The notes beneath the pieces were generated by a model. That model had not been told where the DNA came from. It searched no databases and was given only the letters and a program-made list of their open reading frames with translations. 64,000 nt of DNA from Saccharomonospora marina XMU15 (GTDB lineage: Bacteria > Actinomycetota > Actinomycetes > Mycobacteriales > Pseudonocardiaceae): contig NZ_CM001439.1 in assembly GCF_000244955.1 (NCBI RefSeq), positions 3,004,628 to 3,068,627 of the forward strand. The letters are read 5' to 3'. Below, one piece after another: positions 25,751 through 34,285 of this stretch (position 1 is the first letter of the stretch; each line of letters opens with the position of its first letter). Made by a program: the position numbers and the translations under genes.

Positions 25751-27802
25751 TCACGCCCCGGTGAGGCCACGGCGCCGCAGCAGCGGCTCGATCTCCGGGT
25801 CGCGCCCTCGAAAGGCACGAAACGCCTCCATCGGGTCCACCCCACCGCCCCTTGCCAGCAGCTCTCGCCGGAACCTGTCGCCGTTTTGCCTTGTCAGCCC
25901 ACCGTTTTCGCGGAACCACTCGACGGAGTCGGCATCGAGCACCTCACTCCAGATGTAGGAGTAGTACCCGGCGGCATAACCGGTGCTGAAGATGTGGGCG
26001 AAGTAGGTGCTGCGGTACCTCGGCGCGACCTCCGGCAGCGCGACGCCCGCCTTCTCCAGCACCTGCTCCTCGAACGTGCCGACGTCGTCGATGTGGGTGC
26101 CCGCGCCGATGGTGTGCCACCCCAGATCCAGCAGCGCGGCGGCCAGGTACTCGGTGGTGGCGAAACCCTCACCGTAGTGGCGGGCTTCCTCGAGCCGGTC
26201 CACCAACCGCGGCGGCAACGGCTCACCGGTGCGGTGGTGCCTCGCGTAGTTGTGCAGCACCTCCGGCCACAGCGCCCACATCTCGTTGACCTGGGAGGGG
26301 AACTCCACGAAGTCGCGGGGAACGCTGGTGCCGGAGAACCGGTGATATTCCACATCGGAGAGCAATGCGTGCAGTGCGTGCCCGAACTCGTGGAACGCCG
26401 TGGTCACCTCGTCGTGGCTGAGCAGTGTCGGCTCACCCTCGGCGGGCTTGACGAGGTTCAGGTTGTTCACCACGATCGGCCGGTCGCCCAGCAGCCTGGA
26501 CTGGTCGCCGAAGGTGTTCATCCACGCGCCACCCCGCTTGGAGTCGCGCGCGTAGTAGTCGCCGAGGAACAGCCCGAGCGGCTCACCGCCGGCGTCGAAC
26601 ACCTCGAACACCCGCACGTCCGCGTGGTAGGTCGGCAGGTCGTGCCGCTCGGTGAAGGTCAGCCCGTACAGCCGGTTGGCCGCGTAGAACACGCCGTCAC
26701 GCAGGACGCGCTCCAGTTCGAAGTACTCCCGAAGCTCCGCGTCGTCGATCTCGAAACGGCGGCTGCGCACCCGCTCGGCGTAGAACGCCCAGTCCCACGG
26801 CCGCAACTCGAAATCGGCTCCCGACTCGGCGATCTGGCTGCCCAACTCGGCGGCCTCCTCCCTGGCGTTGGCCACGGCCACCGGCGCGAGCCGGTTCAAC
26901 AGCCCCGTGACAGCCTCCACCGTGCGTGCCGTCTGGTCCTCGATCACGTACGCCGCGTGGTGCGGGTGCCCGAGCAACGCGGCCCTGCGTGCCCGCAGCA
27001 TCGCGATACGCGCCAGCACCTCGGTGTTGTCGTACTCGTTGCCTCGGTTTCCGCGGGCTGTGGAGGCGCGGTACACCCGTTCCCGCAACGTGCGGTTCTC
27101 CAGCGAGGCCAGCACCGGCTGGTTCGTCGGCAGCACGAGCCGCAACAGGTACTTGCCCTGCTGCCCACGTTCACCGGCGGCCTGTGCCGCGGCGGCCACC
27201 GCGTCCGGCGACAGCCCCGCCAGCTCCGCCGGATCACTCACCAGCACGGCCAGCTCGCCGGTGTCGGAAAGCAGGTTGTCCTGGAAGCGGGTGGAAAGCG
27301 AGGACAGTTCCTCGTTGAGCTCGCGCAACTCCCGCTGCTCCGGCGCGGTCAGCGCCGCCCCGGCACGCTGGAAGTCGAGGTAGTAGCGGCGCAGCAACCA
27401 GGCGGACTCCGCGGCGAGGCCGAGTTCGTCACGCCGGGCGTAGAGCTTCTCGATGCGGGCGAACAGCACCGGATTCAGGTGGATGCCGTCGGCGTGCGAG
27501 GCCAGCCGTGGCGCGATGTCGGCATGCACCCGCCGCAACGTGTCGTTGGAATGCGAGGCGACGAGGTTGAAGAACACCGAGGACACCCGGTGCAGCGATC
27601 GTCCCGAGCGTTCCAGCGCCACGATCGTGTTGTCGAACGTCGGCGGCTCCTGCGCCTCGGCGATGCGCTCGATCTCGGCGGCGTGCTCGGCCATGGCGGC
27701 CTCGAACGCGGGCACGAAGTGCTCGTCGGTGATGCGGTCGAACGGCGGCAGCCCATAGGGCAGGTCGCTGGGTTCCAGCAGCGGATTGTCGGTACCCGTC
27801 AC
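25751..27802 (-). CDS. M3 family zinc metallopeptidase (peptidyl-dipeptidase Dcp-like)
   Basis: 683 residues, normal for Dcp/oligopeptidase A. The zinc site HEFGH lies near residues 470-474 in TTAFHEFGHALHALLSD, with the third ligand Glu in PSQVNEMWALWPEV about 30 residues later. The N-terminal helical half (LEPSDLPYGLPPFDRITDEHFVPAFEAAM) is typical. It degrades short peptides in the cytosol. The GTG start overlaps the TGA of the histidine phosphatase gene by 4 bases and has AGGAAGG upstream, so the two are coupled. Confidence 0.94.
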   Translation of the reverse strand: MTGTDNPLLEPSDLPYGLPPFDRITDEHFVPAFEAAMAEHAAEIERIAEAQEPPTFDNTIVALERSGRSLHRVSSVFFNLVASHSNDTLRRVHADIAPRLASHADGIHLNPVLFARIEKLYARRDELGLAAESAWLLRRYYLDFQRAGAALTAPEQRELRELNEELSSLSTRFQDNLLSDTGELAVLVSDPAELAGLSPDAVAAAAQAAGERGQQGKYLLRLVLPTNQPVLASLENRTLRERVYRASTARGNRGNEYDNTEVLARIAMLRARRAALLGHPHHAAYVIEDQTARTVEAVTGLLNRLAPVAVANAREEAAELGSQIAESGADFELRPWDWAFYAERVRSRRFEIDDAELREYFELERVLRDGVFYAANRLYGLTFTERHDLPTYHADVRVFEVFDAGGEPLGLFLGDYYARDSKRGGAWMNTFGDQSRLLGDRPIVVNNLNLVKPAEGEPTLLSHDEVTTAFHEFGHALHALLSDVEYHRFSGTSVPRDFVEFPSQVNEMWALWPEVLHNYARHHRTGEPLPPRLVDRLEEARHYGEGFATTEYLAAALLDLGWHTIGAGTHIDDVGTFEEQVLEKAGVALPEVAPRYRSTYFAHIFSTGYAAGYYSYIWSEVLDADSVEWFRENGGLTRQNGDRFRRELLARGGGVDPMEAFRAFRGRDPEIEPLLRRRGLTGA

Positions 27803-28524
27803 GATCGATCCTTCCTCGAGCCGGAGCCGGTCGAACCTCCGACCACCGCGTCGGAGGACAGCTTGCGGCTCCTTCGCCGCTTCTTCGGTTGCGGGGGTAC
27901 GACGCCGCCGAGATCGCCGCCCATGTCGTTGACCCGCAGCACGAACGGCCGGGTCTCGGTGTAGCGCACCACCGAAAGCGAGCCGGGGTCCACGACGATG
28001 CGCTGGAAACTGTCCAGGTGCTGCCCCAGCGCGTCGGCGAGCACGGACTTGATGACGTCACCGTGACTGCACAGCAGCCACACCGCGCCCTCGCCGTGCT
28101 CGGCGGTGATTCGCGCGTCGTGCTCGCGCACCGCCGCGACGGCCCTCGCCTGCACCTCGGCGAGTCCTTCCCCGCCGGGGAACACCGCCGCGGAGGGGTG
28201 CGCCTGCACCACCCGCCACAGCGGTTCCTTGACCAGCGTCTTCAGCTCCCTGCCCGTCCACTCCCCGTAGTCCACTTCGGACAGTCTGGGTTCGGGCGTC
28301 CGGTCGAGTCCCCTGTCCTTCGCCAGCGGCGCCAGCGTCTGCTTGCAGCGCAGCAGCGGCGACACCACGAGCGCGGCCAGCGGCACCCCGGCGAGCCTGT
28401 CGATCAGGGCCTGCGCCTGAGCGCGCCCCTGGTCGTCCAGACCCACCTTGGGTGCCCTGCCCGCGAGCACACCGGAGCCGTTGGCGCTCGAGCGGCCGTG
28501 GCGCAGCAGAATGACGGTTCCCAC
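27799..28524 (-). CDS. Histidine phosphatase family protein (MSMEG_4193-type)
   Basis: About 241 residues. The phospho-acceptor motif VILLRHGRSSANG is at the N-terminus, LSEVDYGEWTGREL mid-protein, and the second catalytic His is in LLCSHGDVIKSVLADALG. The start is taken as the inner GTG at 28524: TAGGGT (28537-28532) ends 7 bases before it, which suits a leaderless message. A GTG 9 bases earlier would overlap that -10. The C-terminus is basic and lysine/arginine-rich. It is first in a pair with the M3 peptidase gene, and UppP lies just upstream. Confidence 0.87.
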   Translation of the reverse strand: MGTVILLRHGRSSANGSGVLAGRAPKVGLDDQGRAQAQALIDRLAGVPLAALVVSPLLRCKQTLAPLAKDRGLDRTPEPRLSEVDYGEWTGRELKTLVKEPLWRVVQAHPSAAVFPGGEGLAEVQARAVAAVREHDARITAEHGEGAVWLLCSHGDVIKSVLADALGQHLDSFQRIVVDPGSLSVVRYTETRPFVLRVNDMGGDLGGVVPPQPKKRRRSRKLSSDAVVGGSTGSGSRKDRS

Positions 28525-28542
28525 AGCCGCCACCCTACGGGC

Positions 28543-29394
28543 TCACTGCCCTCCCGCGGAGACAGCCGGGCCCGCGTGCGGGTCGAGCACCCCGGTGAAC
28601 ACCAGGATGAGCAGCAGCACGCCGAGCACGAACCGGTAGATGACGAACGGCAGGAAGCTGTTCTTCTTGATGTAGGACATCAGCCACGCGATCACCGCGT
28701 AACCGACCCCGAACGCCACCACGGTCGCCAGGATCGTGGGCCCCCACGACGGTCCCCGGCCCTCACCGATGTCGAGCAGCTTGTAGAAACCCGAACCCAG
28801 CACGGCGGGCACGGCCAGCAGGAACGAGTACTCCGCCGCGTCCGCGCGCTTGTACCCCAGCAGCAGGCCGCCGGTGATCGTGCCGCCCGACCGGGACACG
28901 CCGGGGATCAGGGCGAACGCCTGCGCGACACCGAAGGCGAGACCGTGCGGGACCGTCAGGTGGTCCAGGTCGCGTTCCTTGCGACCGATGCGGTCGGCGA
29001 CCAGCAGCAGCAGACCGAAGACGATCAGCGTGGTCGCTGTCAACCGCAGGTCGCGGAAGGTGTGCTCGATCTGGTCCTGGAACGCCAGCCCGAGCACCAC
29101 GATCGGCAGCGATCCGACGATGATCAACCAGCCCATCCTGGCGTCGGGGTCTCCCCGGTACTGCGGCCGGTAAAGCGAGAGGAACCAGTTGCGCAGCACC
29201 CTGCCGATCTTCTTGCTGAAATACAGCAGCACGGCCGTTTCGGTGCCGATCTGGGTGACGGCGGTGAACGCGGCTCCGGGGTCGCCCCAGCCCGCGAACG
29301 CGGCGACGATACGCAGGTGCGCGCTCGAGGAGATCGGCAGGAACTCGGTGAGTCCCTGGACCAGCCCGAGCACGAGCGCTTCGAACCACCCCAT
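28543..29394 (-). CDS. uppP: Undecaprenyl-diphosphatase UppP (BacA)
   Basis: About 283 residues, polytopic. The two conserved repeats are visible: [23 protein letters not shown] near the N-terminus and [22 protein letters not shown] mid-protein, carrying the catalytic Glu, Ser and Arg residues. The enzyme dephosphorylates undecaprenyl pyrophosphate to recycle the peptidoglycan lipid carrier, and overexpression gives bacitracin resistance. The ATG at 29394 overlaps the TGA of the LLM oxidoreductase gene (TGATG), so the two are coupled; a GTG one codon earlier is also possible. Confidence 0.95.
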   Translation of the reverse strand: MGWFEALVLGLVQGLTEFLPISSSAHLRIVAAFAGWGDPGAAFTAVTQIGTETAVLLYFSKKIGRVLRNWFLSLYRPQYRGDPDARMGWLIIVGSLPIVVLGLAFQDQIEHTFRDLRLTATTLIVFGLLLLVADRIGRKERDLDHLTVPHGLAFGVAQAFALIPGVSRSGGTITGGLLLGYKRADAAEYSFLLAVPAVLGSGFYKLLDIGEGRGPSWGPTILATVVAFGVGYAVIAWLMSYIKKNSFLPFVIYRFVLGVLLLILVFTGVLDPHAGPAVSAGGQ

Positions 29395-30440
29395 CACGCC
29401 ACCCCCGACAGTTCCAGCGCGGCGACCGCGGTGCGCAGCGCCTCGGTGGCGGCGTCGGCGTCGGCGAGGTAGGGCGCCACCGTGAGCGTGGTCACTCCGG
29501 CCTCGGCGAGGGCCGCCATCCGCTCAGCGATGCGCTCCCGGGGACCGAGCAGGCTGGTGGCGTCGATGAACTCCAGCGGCACCTGCGCCATGGCCGCCTC
29601 GTACTCCTTGGCGAGGTAGTGCTGCTGTATCCGCGCCGCCTCGGCCTCGAAACCCATCCGGCAGGCGAGTTCGTTGTAGAAGTTGCGCTCCCTGCTGCCC
29701 ATGCCCCCGATGTACAGCGCGGCGTAGGGGCGGACGGCATCGGCGCAGACCTTCCAGTCGGAGCCGGGGACCAGCGGGACGGTGGGAGCGATGTCGAAAC
29801 CGTCGAGCGAGCGTCCGGCCCTTTCCGCGCCCGCCCGCAGGTGCTCGAACTGGCTGTGCGCATGCTCCGGTGAGAAGAACACCGGCAGCCAGCCGTCAGC
29901 GATCTCGCCGGTGAGCTCAAGGTTGCGCGGTCCGATCGCGGCCAGGTAGACGGGCAGCCACTCGCGCACCGGGTGGATGGTCAGCTTCAGTGCCTTGCCC
30001 GGCCCGTCCGGCAGCGGCAGCTGGAAATGCTTTCCGTTGTAGCGCAGCCGCTCCCGGCGCAGCGCGGCGCGGACGATGTCGACGTACTCGCGGGTGCGGC
30101 CAAGCGGGGAGGCGAACCGCACCCCGTGCCAGCCTTCGGACACCTGCGGCCCCGACACCCCGAGACCGAGCCGGAAGCGCCCGCCGGAAAGGGAATCCAG
30201 CGTGGCGGCGGTCATCGCGGTGGCGGCCGGAGTGCGCGCCGGTATCTGCAGCACGGCGCTTCCGATGTCGACGGATGTGGTCTGCGCGGCGATCCACGCC
30301 AGCACCGTGGCGGCGTCCGACCCGTACGCCTCCGCCACCCACACCACCGAATAGCCAAGGTCGTCGGCCTGCTTCGCCAGCCCGACACCGGACGCGTGGC
30401 TTGTGGCGCCCCAGTATCCGAGATTCAATCCCAATCGCAC
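29394..30440 (-). CDS. LLM-class F420-dependent oxidoreductase
   Basis: About 348 residues of the luciferase-like TIM barrel. [43 protein letters not shown] opens the barrel; [22 protein letters not shown] is the conserved central motif; [22 protein letters not shown] follows. This is the TIGR03559/Rv3520c-like type. The start is the GTG at 30440, with TAGTGT 8 bases upstream and no Shine-Dalgarno sequence. It is the first gene of a run with uppP. The substrate is unknown. Confidence 0.87.
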   Translation of the reverse strand: MRLGLNLGYWGATSHASGVGLAKQADDLGYSVVWVAEAYGSDAATVLAWIAAQTTSVDIGSAVLQIPARTPAATAMTAATLDSLSGGRFRLGLGVSGPQVSEGWHGVRFASPLGRTREYVDIVRAALRRERLRYNGKHFQLPLPDGPGKALKLTIHPVREWLPVYLAAIGPRNLELTGEIADGWLPVFFSPEHAHSQFEHLRAGAERAGRSLDGFDIAPTVPLVPGSDWKVCADAVRPYAALYIGGMGSRERNFYNELACRMGFEAEAARIQQHYLAKEYEAAMAQVPLEFIDATSLLGPRERIAERMAALAEAGVTTLTVAPYLADADAATEALRTAVAALELSGVA

Positions 30441-30569
30441 GAGCGCCGACACTATCGACGTGCCCGAGGCGGCCACACACCTGCCTTGGCGACGCGCACA
30501 CCCACCGCACGGGTATCGTCCTCGCCCACGTGTCGTGGCACTGGGTGACCGTCGCTAGGCTCGGGCGGC

Positions 30570-31535
30570 ATGGAAAGCCGTCACCTCGGCGCCTCGGGCC
30601 TGAGAGTGTCCCGCATGGCACTGGGAACCATGTCCTGGGGCACCGTGACCGATGCCGAGGAAGCCGCCAACCAGCTCGCGGCGTTCGTCGACGCGGGCGG
30701 CACGCTGGTCGACACGGCCGACATCTACGCCGATGGCGAGGGCGAGCGAATCCTCGGTTCGCTGCTGGGTGAGCTGGTGCCGCGGGACGACATCGTGCTG
30801 GCGACGAAGGCGGTGGCCAGAAGGGGAAGCGGCCCGTTCGGCGGCGGCGCGTCACGCGGGGCGCTGCTGTCCGCGCTGAACGGCTCGCTGCGAAGGCTGG
30901 GGGTCGAACACATCGACCTGTGGCAGCTGCACGCCTGGGATTCGGCCGTGCCGATCGAGGAGACACTGTCCGCCCTGGACCACGCCGTCAGCAGCGGCAA
31001 GGTCCGCTACGCGGGGGTGTGCAACTACGCGGGCTGGCAACTGGCCACGGCCGCGGCCGCCACCTCCGACCAGCGGATCATCTCCACGCAGGCCGAGTAC
31101 TCGCTGCTGGAACGGGGCATCGAACGCGAGGTGGTGCCCGCCGCCGCCCATCACGGCATCGGGCTGCTGCCGTGGGCGCCGCTGGGCCGCGGCGTGCTCA
31201 CCGGCAAGTACCGCACCGGCACCCCCGCCGACTCGCGCGGCGCCTCCACCACCTACGCCGGCTATGTCGAGCAGCATCGCACCGAGCGTGCGGGCCGCAT
31301 CGTCGAGGCGGTCGTCACCGCCGCCGACGGGCTGGGCACCTCGCCGCTGGCCGTCGCGCTGGCGTGGGTCCGTGACCGGCCGGGCGTGGTGGCGCCGGTG
31401 GTCGGCGCACGTGACACCGCGCAGCTGTCCGGCTCCCTCGCCGCCGAGGAACTCGTCCTGCCCAGTGCCATCAGGTCGGCGCTGGACGACGTGAGCTCGA
31501 TCGAGTTCGGCTACCCCGAGCGGTGGCCGTCATGA
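30570..31535 (+). CDS. Aldo/keto reductase
   Basis: 321 residues. The (beta/alpha)8 reductase fold shows the catalytic tetrad: Asp and Tyr in DTADIYADGEGERILG, Lys in VLATKAVAR and His in IDLWQLHAWD. It uses NADPH to reduce aldehydes or ketones; the substrate is not known. TAGGCT (30556-30561) is followed by 8 bases before the ATG, so it may be leaderless. It overlaps the propeller lipoprotein gene by 4 bases (ATGA), the first link in a three-gene chain ending with DUF5703. Confidence 0.9.
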   Translation: MESRHLGASGLRVSRMALGTMSWGTVTDAEEAANQLAAFVDAGGTLVDTADIYADGEGERILGSLLGELVPRDDIVLATKAVARRGSGPFGGGASRGALLSALNGSLRRLGVEHIDLWQLHAWDSAVPIEETLSALDHAVSSGKVRYAGVCNYAGWQLATAAAATSDQRIISTQAEYSLLERGIEREVVPAAAHHGIGLLPWAPLGRGVLTGKYRTGTPADSRGASTTYAGYVEQHRTERAGRIVEAVVTAADGLGTSPLAVALAWVRDRPGVVAPVVGARDTAQLSGSLAAEELVLPSAIRSALDDVSSIEFGYPERWPS

Positions 31536-32533
31536 GGGCGCGGGTCGTGGCGGCGCTGCTGCTGTTGGTGTTGCCGCTGGCGGCGTGCTCGGAGCAGGGC
31601 GGCGGCGACGAGTTGCAGGTCGTGGAGAACCCGAAGGCGGCCGTGGCGCCCGCCTCGCCACCGGCGTCGGTGCGGCCCGCTGGCCGGGTGCTGCCCGCGC
31701 AGGGCACGGTCAACGCGCTGGCCACCGACGCGGGCAGCAGGACACTCGCGGTGTCGGTCACCGAGCCCGCCGCGGTGCTGCTGTACGACCTCGACCGGCT
31801 CGACGCGCCCGCGAGGTCGGTGTCGCTGCCCTCACCTGCACAGGACCTGGCGGTGTCCGGCGACACCCTGCTGGCGGCGCTGCCCGCGGCGGGAAAGCTC
31901 GCCCGCATCCGGCTGCCGGGCGGCGAGCTGACGACCGTGCCGGTGGCAGGCGCGCCTGCCGGGGTGGCTGCCGACGGGGAGCGGACGCTGGTCGCGCTGC
32001 GGGAAGGCAAGGGCGTCGCGGTGCTGCGAGGCGACCGGGTCGGCGAAACCATCACCGACGGCCTCTACAGCGCCGACGACGTGCTGGTTGCCGACGGCGC
32101 GGCAGTCGTGCTCGACCGCGAGCGCACGGCCGTGTTCAGCGTCGACGTCGCGGCAGGCCACATCGGCGAGGGGTTGCGGGCAGGGCAGGGTGCCACCAAC
32201 GCGGTGGTGGACTCCTACGGTCGGGTGTTCGTGGTCGACACGCGCCGTGGCGCGTTGCTGGCCTTCTCTGCCGACCCGCTGCTGCTGCGGCAGCGCTACC
32301 CGGTGCCGGGCGGGGCCTACGGCATCGCCTACGACCCTCGGCGCCACCTGGTCTGGGTGACGTTGACCCGGCGTAACGAGGTCGTGGCATTCGATGTGCG
32401 GGGCGGCGAGCCGCGAGAAAAGTACCGCTACCCCACCGTTACGCAGCCGAATTCGGTTACGGTCGACGAACGGACCTCGCGGGTCGTCATCGGCTCGGCA
32501 GCCGGGGAAGGGATCCAGGTGATCGCTTTATGA
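31532..32533 (+). CDS. YncE-like beta-propeller lipoprotein
   Basis: 333 residues from the ATG at 31532. The signal peptide MRARVVAALLLLVLPLAAC ends at a lipobox Cys (residue 19). The mature part is a run of four-stranded units (NALATDAGSRTLAVSV, VAADGERTLVALREG, VLVADGAAVVLDRE, YGIAYDPRRHLVWVTL, NSVTVDERTSRVVIGS), i.e. a six- or seven-bladed propeller of the SMP-30/YncE type. It is probably an extracytoplasmic binding protein of unknown ligand. ATGA overlaps link it to both neighbours, so AKR, lipoprotein and DUF5703 are one transcript. Confidence 0.8.
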   Translation: MRARVVAALLLLVLPLAACSEQGGGDELQVVENPKAAVAPASPPASVRPAGRVLPAQGTVNALATDAGSRTLAVSVTEPAAVLLYDLDRLDAPARSVSLPSPAQDLAVSGDTLLAALPAAGKLARIRLPGGELTTVPVAGAPAGVAADGERTLVALREGKGVAVLRGDRVGETITDGLYSADDVLVADGAAVVLDRERTAVFSVDVAAGHIGEGLRAGQGATNAVVDSYGRVFVVDTRRGALLAFSADPLLLRQRYPVPGGAYGIAYDPRRHLVWVTLTRRNEVVAFDVRGGEPREKYRYPTVTQPNSVTVDERTSRVVIGSAAGEGIQVIAL

Positions 32534-32754
32534 CGAATGCGGAAGTGGTGGTCGACGAGGATTGGGAGTACCGCAGGGTGCAGTTGCCACCCGGGGTTTC
32601 CCGCGTTTCCGCCGCGGTGCAGCTGTCCATCCAGGCGGAGTTCTCCGGATGGGAGCTGTCGAACGTGCGGCTGTACTCCGACGGCACGCGCCGGGTATGG
32701 CTGCGACGACGGCGTTCGATGGCCGCGGCGGGGCTGCCCGGCCTCATGACCTAG
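32530..32754 (+). CDS. DUF5703 family small protein
   Basis: 74 residues; EDWEYRRVQLPPGVSRVSAAVQLSIQAEFSGWELSNVRLYSDGTRRVWLRRR is the conserved core of DUF5703, a short basic actinobacterial family of unknown function. It begins with an ATGA overlap with the propeller gene and its last 11 bases overlap the end of the convergent WYL regulator gene. This is the terminal gene of the AKR operon. Confidence 0.87.
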   Translation: MTNAEVVVDEDWEYRRVQLPPGVSRVSAAVQLSIQAEFSGWELSNVRLYSDGTRRVWLRRRRSMAAAGLPGLMT

Positions 32755-33706
32755 TCCGCAGGCCCGCCCGTAGGAACCGCTGCCCCGTCTCGCGCAGGTA
32801 GTCACCGAGTTCCGGCGGGCTGACCACCTCGAAGTCGGCTCCCACCGCCGCCAGCACGAGAGCCGGCCAGGCGAAGCTGTCGACGTTCATCCGCAGCAGG
32901 CAGCTCTCCGGGTCGCGTTCGGTTACCGTTCCCCAACTCGCCACAACCGCGCGCACCCGTTCGGCGGGCGCCCGCACCACCAGCACGATCTCGTTTCGCT
33001 GGCTCACGGACGCGACGCTTCGCCGCACGAACGCAGCGGCATCGCCGCAGGGCAGTTCCCGCTGCCGGAACCTGGCGCCGGTCGGTTCGGGCCGCGTGAG
33101 GCGGTCGACCCGGAAGGTGCGCCAGCCGTGCCGCTCGGCATCCCAGGCCACCAGGTACCAGCGGCGGTCGAGTGACACCAGCCGGTGTGGCTCCACCAGT
33201 CGTGTCGTGTGCTGCCCGTCCCGCGCGGTGTAGCCGAACCGCAGCCGCTCGTCGTCGCGGCACGCCTGGGCGAGCACGGTCATCGCGACGGCGTCGACCG
33301 CCGGGCCCTGCCACAGCGAGGCCGCGACGGTGTAACTGCGTAGCGCCTCCATCCTGCGGCGCAGCCTCGGCGGCATCACCTGCACCACCTTGCTCAGCGC
33401 CCGGATCGACGGCTCCGCCACACCACCTGCCACATCCGCCGCCGCGCACAGCCCCACCGCGATCGCCACGGCCTCCTCGTCGTCGACCAACAGCGGTGGC
33501 ATCGCCGCGCCGGATCGCAGCTGGTACCCGCCCGCGACACCACGGCTGGCCTGCACCGGGTAGCCGAGATCCCGCAGCCGTTCGATGTCACGGCGCAACG
33601 TCCGCTCGCTCACCTCCAGCCTTGAGGCCAGCTCACCGCCCGGCCAGAACCGATGGGTCTGCAGCAGTGACAGCAACCGCAGCATCCGGGCACTCGTGTT
33701 GGCCAT
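32744..33706 (-). CDS. YafY-type transcriptional regulator with WYL domain
   Basis: 320 residues. An N-terminal DeoR-like winged helix-turn-helix (RMLRLLSLLQTHRFWPGGELASRLEVSERTLRRDIERLRDLGYPV) is followed by a WYL sensor domain (LVEPHRLVSLDRRWYLVAWD) and a WCX C-terminal domain. WYL regulators respond to single-stranded nucleic acid or other ligands, often in DNA-damage or phage responses. It is divergent from the LexA-box gene at 33874. The ATG at 33706 is preferred over a start 21 bases earlier. Regulon unknown. Confidence 0.9.
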   Translation of the reverse strand: MANTSARMLRLLSLLQTHRFWPGGELASRLEVSERTLRRDIERLRDLGYPVQASRGVAGGYQLRSGAAMPPLLVDDEEAVAIAVGLCAAADVAGGVAEPSIRALSKVVQVMPPRLRRRMEALRSYTVAASLWQGPAVDAVAMTVLAQACRDDERLRFGYTARDGQHTTRLVEPHRLVSLDRRWYLVAWDAERHGWRTFRVDRLTRPEPTGARFRQRELPCGDAAAFVRRSVASVSQRNEIVLVVRAPAERVRAVVASWGTVTERDPESCLLRMNVDSFAWPALVLAAVGADFEVVSPPELGDYLRETGQRFLRAGLRTRS

Positions 33707-33811
33707 GAGCCCAGGATCCCGCACCAAGCGGCCGGAAACTGACCGGATGGTCCCAAAACGGCCCTCGAGTGGCCTTCGTCGCCGGAAGCGGTGTCAGTTC
33801 CGCCACTCCCC

Positions 33812-33847
33812 TTGACACGCGCGAGAGCCTTCGAACTATTGTTCGAA
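33812..33847 (+). promoter_or_regulatory. Promoter with a consensus LexA (SOS) box
   Basis: TTGACA (33812-33817) is a perfect -35. The -10 region lies 16-19 bases downstream (AACTAT or TATTGT) and is covered by TTCGAAC (33830-33836), TATT, GTTCGAA (33841-33847), a perfect 7-bp dyad. This matches the actinobacterial LexA consensus TCGAAC-N4-GTTCGA in full. LexA bound here would block RNA polymerase until DNA damage triggers its cleavage. It sits 27 bases before the GTG of the next gene and 124 bases from the divergent WYL gene. Confidence 0.85.
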
Positions 33848-33873
33848 CCGGGAGACCGTTAGGGGAGCGCATT

Positions 33874-34257
33874 GTGGATCAGCCAGCTCGAATGGCGTGC
33901 CGGTGGTGGCGCAGGGACGAAAGCTCGACCCCCACCAGGCCGGTCTGGACGCCCGCGGAACAGCCGCCGGAGTCGTTCACCGCGGTGGACCCGCCGCAGT
34001 GGGTGTGGGTGGACCTGCGTGCCGCCTTGCGCCGCGACGCGTTCACCTTCACCGACGACACCCGCGACGGCCTGCAGTACCGCTACGAGGTGAAGGGGTT
34101 GCTGCGGGGCTGGATGCCCGCGGTCGACGGCGCGCCACTGGCGATGGTGACCTACCAACTACTCACGGCCGATCTCGAGTGGCGCACCGTCGTGACGGCG
34201 TTCGTTCCCCGGCACCACATCAGGTTCCGGTCACGTACCGGTAGGGAGGTGAACTGA
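33874..34257 (+). CDS. Unrecognised 127-residue protein under a LexA box
   Basis: The protein starts at the GTG at 33874 with AGGGGAG (33861-33867) as ribosome binding site. It is soluble, without signal peptide or membrane helix. The N-terminal third is Trp- and Arg-rich (CRWWRRDE, PTRPVWTPAEQPPES); the rest alternates strand-like segments (QWVWVDLRAAL, FTFTDDTRDGLQYRYEVKG, PLAMVTYQLLTADLEWRTVVTAFVPRHHIRFRSR), suggesting a small mostly beta domain. I recognise no family. The perfect SOS operator predicts induction by DNA damage, and a repair, cell-division-checkpoint or mutagenesis role is possible but unproven. Confidence 0.75.
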   Translation: MDQPARMACRWWRRDESSTPTRPVWTPAEQPPESFTAVDPPQWVWVDLRAALRRDAFTFTDDTRDGLQYRYEVKGLLRGWMPAVDGAPLAMVTYQLLTADLEWRTVVTAFVPRHHIRFRSRTGREVN

Positions 34258-34265
34258 GAGCCCCG

Positions 34266-34285
34266 CTGTATAGGTCGTTATACAG
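34266..34285. repeat. 20-bp CTGTATA dyad, copy 2
   Basis: CTGTATA (34266-34272) and TATACAG (34279-34285) around GGTCGT; identical to the copy at 23813-23832 except for one central base. It lies between convergent genes, and the TAA stop codon of the propeller lyase gene (34280-34278, minus) is provided by its right arm. Confidence 0.7.

Noticed and set aside
25886-27964. A 692-codon plus-strand frame opposite the M3 peptidase gene
   Set aside because: No motifs and antisense to a full peptidase with an intact HEFGH zinc site; long antisense frames are expected at this G/C content.
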